Shown piece after piece: positions 60,502 to 64,000 of a stretch of DNA of 64,000 nt. Source of the stretch: Pandoraea iniqua (GTDB lineage Bacteria > Pseudomonadota > Gammaproteobacteria > Burkholderiales > Burkholderiaceae); the NCBI RefSeq assembly GCF_902459685.1, contig NZ_CABPSF010000008.1:1-64000 (forward strand). Reading direction: 5' to 3'. A program made the translations under genes and the position numbers. The stretch's first letter is position 1. Each line of letters opens with the position of its first letter. The notes below the pieces were generated by a model that searched no databases, was not told where the DNA came from, and was given only the letters and a program-made list of their open reading frames with translations.

Positions 60502-60737
60502 CGTCGGTATCTCCTTCGTCTCCTTCGCGCCTTGACGCGCAGCGCGTCCGGATCTGCCGTCCGAATTCACTGTGCGGGTGACGCGTGACGCATAGGATAC
60601 GCCCGATGTCGTCGTGCCGAGTGGCTCGCCGTCAACGTCGCGTCCGGTGCTGCGCAAGCCCTACCGCCCGCCCGCAAATCATGGCAACATGCCGGTCCCG
60701 TGGGCCTTGACGGGCATGGCACGCGTGTTACGCCAGA

Positions 60738-60784
60738 ACACTAGGTATAGTGGTTTGTATGGGGTGCGGCACTATATATAGTGG
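60738..60784 (+). promoter_or_regulatory. Two NrdR boxes upstream of nrdB
   Basis: ACACTAGGTATAGTGG (60738-60753) and GCACTATATATAGTGG (60769-60784) match the NrdR consensus and again start 31 bp apart. They lie about 370 bases before nrdB and indicate that nrdB has its own NrdR-controlled promoter, separate from nrdA. The segment 60502-60737 between the epimerase start and the boxes shows no gene. Confidence 0.9.
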
Positions 60785-60852
60785 AGGGTGCTGGAATGCG
60801 CGACGTAATTGTGCTAAATTGGAGTCATTCAATTTGACGTCGGGAGGTCATG

Positions 60853-60990
60853 ATGTTGCCAGTGACGCAAGCCAACTCCCCCGTCTGCGAAGTCCCTCAA
60901 AACTGCGCGAATGCGCATCTGACTGGCCCCCGAAACACGGTATCGACCCTTGCGGATTTTCCGCCGCCCGTCACGCGAATCACGCGATGA
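60853..60990 (+). CDS. Possible 45-residue leader ORF upstream of nrdB
   Basis: A short frame begins at ATG 60853 with GGAGG five bases upstream, a stronger ribosome site than that of nrdB itself. The predicted product (starts MLPVTQANSPVCE) has two cysteines, four prolines near the end and no known family. It lies in the transcript that starts at the NrdR-controlled promoter. It could be a small protein, a translated leader, or chance. The remaining leader (60991-61156) holds no gene. Confidence 0.35.
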   Translation: MLPVTQANSPVCEVPQNCANAHLTGPRNTVSTLADFPPPVTRITR

Positions 60991-61156
60991 TGTCCGCCGG
61001 AACGCATGGCTTTTTGCGCGTGACCCAGTAAGTTAAGTAACCATTGATTCGTATCAGCCGAGTCGCACACGCGCCAAGCGAGTGATCGGCTGATCTGCCA
61101 CTTCGGCGGTGTGCGCGTTTGTGTGCACCGCATCAACCTGAACGGACCGAGACCCT

Positions 61157-62308
61157 ATGTTGAACTGGGAAGAAGAGACCACCACCGCCAAACCCGCTGC
61201 ACCGGCAGCCCCCGCCGCGACCTTCTCGCCGGCAGAAAATATCCTTGGCACGCAGGGGGATACCCCGAATGTGATCGCCTCGTCGTCGACGCGCCGCGTG
61301 AGCGCCTCCGACAAGCGCGTGATCAACGGCACGACCGACGTGAACCAACTGGTGCCGTTCAAGTACAAATGGGCGTGGGAAAAGTATCTGGCCGGTTGCG
61401 CCAACCACTGGATGCCGCAGGAAGTGAACATGTCGCGCGACATCGCCCTGTGGAAAGATCCGAATGGCCTGACCGAAGACGAGCGCCGCATCATCAAGCG
61501 CAACCTCGGCTTCTTCGTGACCGCCGACTCGCTCGCCGCGAACAACATCGTGCTCGGCACGTATCGCCACATCACCGCGCCCGAGTGCCGTCAGTTCCTG
61601 CTGCGTCAGGCGTTTGAAGAAGCGATCCACACGCACGCCTATCAGTACATCGTCGAGAGCCTGGGTCTGGACGAAGGCGAGATCTTCAACGCGTATCACG
61701 AAGTGGCGTCGATTCGCGACAAGGACGAGTTCCTGCTGCCGTTCATCGAAGTCGTTGCCGATCCGTCGTTCCAGACCGGCACGCAGGAGAATGACCAAAA
61801 GCTGCTGCGCTCGCTGATCGTGTTCGCCTGCATCATGGAAGGTCTGTTCTTCTACGTGGGCTTCACGCAGATCCTCGCGCTGGGCCGTCAGAACAAGATG
61901 ACCGGTGCTGCGGAGCAGTATCAGTACATCCTTCGCGACGAGTCGATGCACTGCAACTTCGGCATCGACCTGATCAATCAGGTGAAGCTGGAAAACCCTA
62001 ACCTGTGGACGCCGGAGTTCCGCGACGAGATTCGCGAGCTGTTCAAGAAGGCTGTCGAGCTGGAGTATCGCTACGCTGAAGACACGATGCCGCGCGGCGT
62101 GCTCGGTCTGAACGCGGGCATGTTCAAGAGCTATCTGCGCTTCATCGCGAACCGTCGCTGCGCGCAAATCGGTCTCGAGGCGCTCTACCCGAACGAAGAG
62201 AATCCGTTCCCGTGGATGAGCGAGATGATCGACCTGAAGAAGGAGCGCAACTTCTTCGAGACGCGAGTGATCGATTATCAAACCGGCGGTGCGTTGAGCT
62301 GGGACTAA
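61157..62308 (+). CDS. nrdB: Ribonucleoside-diphosphate reductase class Ia, beta subunit
   Basis: Radical-generating small subunit of 383 residues that works with NrdA. Di-iron and tyrosyl radical residues are present in [14 protein letters not shown]155, H158 and radical Tyr162, the same spacing as E115, H118 and Y122 in E. coli. Other ligands lie in the helix near 212-250 ([15 protein letters not shown]) and DESMHCNFG near 266. The first 40 residues are an Ala/Pro/Thr-rich extension. The C-terminal tail ends in GALSWD. Its ribosome site is weak. Confidence 0.97.
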   Translation: MLNWEEETTTAKPAAPAAPAATFSPAENILGTQGDTPNVIASSSTRRVSASDKRVINGTTDVNQLVPFKYKWAWEKYLAGCANHWMPQEVNMSRDIALWKDPNGLTEDERRIIKRNLGFFVTADSLAANNIVLGTYRHITAPECRQFLLRQAFEEAIHTHAYQYIVESLGLDEGEIFNAYHEVASIRDKDEFLLPFIEVVADPSFQTGTQENDQKLLRSLIVFACIMEGLFFYVGFTQILALGRQNKMTGAAEQYQYILRDESMHCNFGIDLINQVKLENPNLWTPEFRDEIRELFKKAVELEYRYAEDTMPRGVLGLNAGMFKSYLRFIANRRCAQIGLEALYPNEENPFPWMSEMIDLKKERNFFETRVIDYQTGGALSWD

Positions 62309-62313
62309 GCGTT

Positions 62314-62567
62314 GCATGAAAATGGGTGCTGGCTGCAAAGCCAGCATTCATGCGGTTCTTGAGAGGGTGGTGTGTGCGTGCGAAGCACGCGTGACTTGTG
62401 CGAAGAGAAGTCAAAGCGAAGCGCAAGAGAAGGCACGAGTCACACACATCGCCCTCGTCATCGCATGCTCGTGAGTGCGTCGAAGTGATCGAAGCACGCG
62501 TGCGATGTGCATCAAATACAACAGATTGACTTCTTCGTTGCGATTGATGTGCGCTTTTTTATGCGCA
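62314..62567. other. Structured non-coding region downstream of nrdB
   Basis: Several inverted repeats crowd this segment. TGCTGGCT-GCAA-AGCCAGCA (62327-62346) lies inside GCATGAA/TTCATGC (62314-62353). A 14-bp stem with two wobbles pairs 62363-62376 with 62443-62456 and encloses GCGTGC-GAA-GCACGC (62376-62390). A further dyad lies at 62475-62497. CGAAGCACGCGTG occurs twice (62381 and 62490). No T-run terminator and no gene are apparent. It may be a 3' UTR structure, a small RNA, or a repeat element. Confidence 0.5.
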
Positions 62568-63024
62568 AAGTATTAACATCGCATCACAAAAGAATTATTA
62601 TTCGCTCAAATAAATTGCAGTCTCGATGAACACACGAAAGCACATTGCTTTCCTCCCGCGACAGAGAGCTGGTAGTTACGGAGCGTAAAAACCTTGGTGC
62701 ATAGCAAGCAGTATCGCTTATCCGCTATCGCAATCTCCTCCATCCCGATGACGGGACAGGCAAGCTACCCCCCGAAGAATCTGGCGAACTCCCCTTTTCA
62801 AGACAATCGAATTGCTGACGGCGATGTCGTCGGCAATTTTTTTGCGCGCGTGACCACTCATGGTAAGCGTCATGCGCGCAGCGCCGAATTCATTAGCGTA
62901 AGCCGTCGATGTCCGATGCGTACGCCGATGAATAGCCCGCTCGCCGGCGGTTCGCCGTGCGGTGGTCGGGTTTCCTTCTCAGGTAGTTTCGTTTGAGTGA
63001 TATCTCACGTTAAGGAGCATTGTG
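62568..63024. other. Intergenic region before the histone-like gene, no gene called
   Basis: About 450 bases. The first part (62568-62650) is AT-rich for this genome and probably holds the promoter of the histone-like gene, though no clear -35/-10 pair stands out. A 100-codon frame at 62694-62996 starts with TTG and lacks family features, so it is not called. AAGGAG at 63012-63017 is the ribosome site of the next gene. Confidence 0.6.
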
Positions 63025-63690
63025 ATGGCTACTACTGCTAAGAAAAAACCCGCAGTCAAGAAGGCTGCTGTTGCGAAGAAGCCGGTAGCGAAGAAGGCTG
63101 CTGCTGCCAAGAAGCCTGTCGCCAAGAAGGCTGTGGCCGCTAAGAAGCCGGTCGCTAAGAAGGCTGTTGCCGCTAAGAAGCCGGCCGCCAAGAAGGTCGC
63201 CGCTAAGAAGCCGGCAGCCAAGAAAGTCGCAGTGAAGAAGGTTGCTGCGAAGAAGCCGGTGGCCAAGAAGGCAGCGGTGAAGAAGGTTGCAGCCAAGAAG
63301 CCGGTGGCCAAGAAAGCCGCAGTGAAGAAGGTTGCTGCGAAGAAGCCGGTCGCTAAGAAAGCAGCCGTCAAGAAAGTCGCCGCCAAGAAGCCGGCAGCCA
63401 AGAAGGCAGCAGTGAAGAAGGTTGCTGCCAAGAAGCCGGCTGCCAAGCCTGCTGCGAAGAAGGCTGCTGCGAAGAAGCCGGCTGCTAAGAAGCCTGCCGC
63501 TGCGGCGAAGAAGCCTGCTGCTAAGCCGGCCGCTAAGCCGGCTGCTGCCAAGAAGCCCGCTGTGAAGAAGGCTGTCGTGAAGAAGGTTGCTAAGCCTGCT
63601 GCGGCTCCCGCAGCAGCACCGGCAGCCGCTCCGAAGACGGCACTGAACCCGGCAGCTGCATGGCCGTTCCCGACCGGCAGCCGTCCGTAA
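63025..63690 (+). CDS. Histone H1-like DNA-binding protein
   Basis: Highly basic protein of 221 residues built almost only of Lys, Ala, Pro and Val in KKPAAKK and KKPVAKK repeats, like the C-terminal tail of eukaryotic H1 and the HC2/AlgP-type proteins of bacteria. It should bind DNA without sequence specificity and compact the nucleoid. The last 28 residues change character to an Ala/Pro segment ending in ALNPAAAWPFPTGSRP. ATG 63025 lies seven bases after AAGGAG; a GTG one codon earlier is less well spaced. It has its own terminators. Confidence 0.92.
   Translation: MATTAKKKPAVKKAAVAKKPVAKKAAAAKKPVAKKAVAAKKPVAKKAVAAKKPAAKKVAAKKPAAKKVAVKKVAAKKPVAKKAAVKKVAAKKPVAKKAAVKKVAAKKPVAKKAAVKKVAAKKPAAKKAAVKKVAAKKPAAKPAAKKAAAKKPAAKKPAAAAKKPAAKPAAKPAAAKKPAVKKAVVKKVAKPAAAPAAAPAAAPKTALNPAAAWPFPTGSRP
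63232..63456. repeat. Five 45-bp tandem repeats in the histone-like gene
   Basis: Units starting at 63232, 63277, 63322, 63367 and 63412 each encode about VKKVAAKKPVAKKAA. They differ only at synonymous or Val/Ala positions. Being 45 bp long, gain or loss of units keeps the frame. Confidence 0.88.
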
Positions 63691-63712
63691 TTCGAGTGCT
63701 GACGCAGGGACC

Positions 63713-63732
63713 AAGACACTTAGGTGTCTTTT
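63713..63732 (+). terminator. First hairpin after the histone-like gene
   Basis: AAGACAC, loop TTAG, GTGTCTT, then TT. A 7-bp stem 22 bases after the stop codon. A second dyad (CGAGTAG/CTACTCG at 63736-63751) follows. Probably the first of two consecutive terminators. Confidence 0.6.
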
Positions 63733-63757
63733 GACCGAGTAGTCCTACTCGATCAGA

Positions 63758-63794
63758 AACCCGCTGTGACGCGAGTCGCCACAGCGGGTTTTTT
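63758..63794 (+). terminator. Main terminator of the histone-like gene
   Basis: AACCCGCTGTG (63758-63768) pairs with CACAGCGGGTT (63780-63790), followed by a T run of six. Strong Rho-independent terminator. Confidence 0.93.
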
Positions 63795-63829
63795 CATGGG
63801 CGAACGAACAGCGGGTGTGCGAGTGCAGA

Positions 63830-63858
63830 AATGCAAACGGGCGACCTGTGGTCGCCCG
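63830..63858 (-). terminator. Likely terminator of the minus-strand gene at the window edge
   Basis: CGGGCGACC (63838-63846) pairs with GGTCGCCCG (63850-63858). Read on the minus strand the stem is followed by the T-rich GTTTGCATTTC. It lies 70 bases past the stop codon of the partial gene. Confidence 0.65.
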
Positions 63859-63928
63859 CTGCATGCGCTTGGATTGCGCTCAGAGCGCCGTGGCGGCGCT
63901 CGCACGTCTTGCCGTCTAACGGACCAGC

Positions 63929-64000
63929 TTAATGGGTCACGCGGGTCACACCGCCGCTCGAGAGCAGGCGTACGCGCTGGCCCGGTTGGAAGGCGTCGTC
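63929..64000 (-). CDS. C-terminal fragment, SlyB-like outer membrane lipoprotein (partial)
   Basis: Only the last 23 residues are inside the window: DDAFQPGQRVRLLSSGGVTRVT then His and stop. The GQRVRLL...GVTRVTH ending is typical of glycine-zipper 2TM lipoproteins of the SlyB/Pcp type in Burkholderiaceae. The glycine zipper and signal peptide would lie beyond 64000. The identification is tentative because so little is present. Confidence 0.6.
   Translation of the reverse strand, partial: DDAFQPGQRVRLLSSGGVTRVTH

Noticed and set aside
60750-61031. 93-codon frame overlapping the second nrdB NrdR box
   Set aside because: Its start lies between the two operator boxes, upstream of the likely transcription start, and it lacks a ribosome site. 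The shorter frame at 60853 is the better candidate.
62694-62996. 100-codon frame before the histone-like gene
   Set aside because: TTG start, poorly spaced ribosome site, no family features, and codon use unlike neighbours.
63022-63720. Repeat-rich segment considered as a CRISPR or satellite array
   Set aside because: The repeats are in-frame codons for KKPAAKK-type protein sequence with no spacers, so they are part of the histone-like gene.

Overview
The window looks like the chromosome of a betaproteobacterium of the Burkholderiaceae, most likely Pandoraea or a close relative. This assignment is inferred from gene order and protein style, not from a search: a Burkholderiales-type trimeric porin, a complete dcw cluster led by coq7 and mraZ, argJ-DUF815 ATPase-mutT next to yacG-zapD-coaE-pilDCB, an H1-like histone, and high GC with strong GC3 bias. 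I see no insertion sequence, prophage, CRISPR array or integrase. This is conserved core chromosome, and I found no convincing new multi-gene system. The items worth a second look are mostly regulatory or non-coding, plus a few odd proteins.

Layout. 1-90: the 3' end of a 5S rRNA and its terminator, so an rrn operon lies to the left. 0.2-8 kb: a DUF3047 lipoprotein, an M20 amidohydrolase, a molybdopterin oxidoreductase, a lipoprotein aminopeptidase, a MarR regulator and a general porin. 8.1-26.8 kb: coq7, then the division and cell wall cluster mraZ-rsmH-ftsL-ftsI-murE-murF-mraY-murD-ftsW-murG-murC-ddlB-ftsQ-ftsA-ftsZ, all on the + strand, mostly with overlapping start and stop codons, and led by a promoter carrying four 10-bp-spaced MraZ-type repeats. 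27.4-35 kb: lpxC, a DciA-like gene, secA, argJ, a DUF815 ATPase and mutT. 35.1-41.8 kb on the minus strand: yacG, zapD, coaE, a pilD-pilC-pilB set and a CorC/HlyC-type membrane protein. 42-46.6 kb: tRNA-Pro(CGG) and ispB on the minus strand, divergent from rplU-rpmA-obgE-proB. 46.7-56.1 kb: a CNP1-like lipoprotein, rppH, proS, marC, hpt, ffh, a YpjD-like protein, a PP0621-like protein, a DUF1269 protein and ampD. 56.2-62.3 kb: class Ia ribonucleotide reductase nrdA and nrdB, each with its own pair of NrdR boxes, separated by an aldose 1-epimerase gene on the opposite strand. 62.3-64 kb: a structured region of about 700 bp without a gene, a repeat-rich H1-like DNA-binding protein, and the 3' end of a minus-strand gene resembling slyB.

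Functionally the window is dominated by envelope growth: peptidoglycan precursor synthesis (Mur enzymes, MraY, MurG, Ddl), division (FtsL, I, W, Q, A, Z, ZapD), lipid A (LpxC), polyprenyl carrier (IspB), muropeptide recycling (AmpD) and protein export (SecA, Ffh). Nucleotide supply and genome upkeep (NrdAB, MutT, Hpt, YacG, DciA) and translation genes (RplU, RpmA, ProS, ObgE) fill in the rest.
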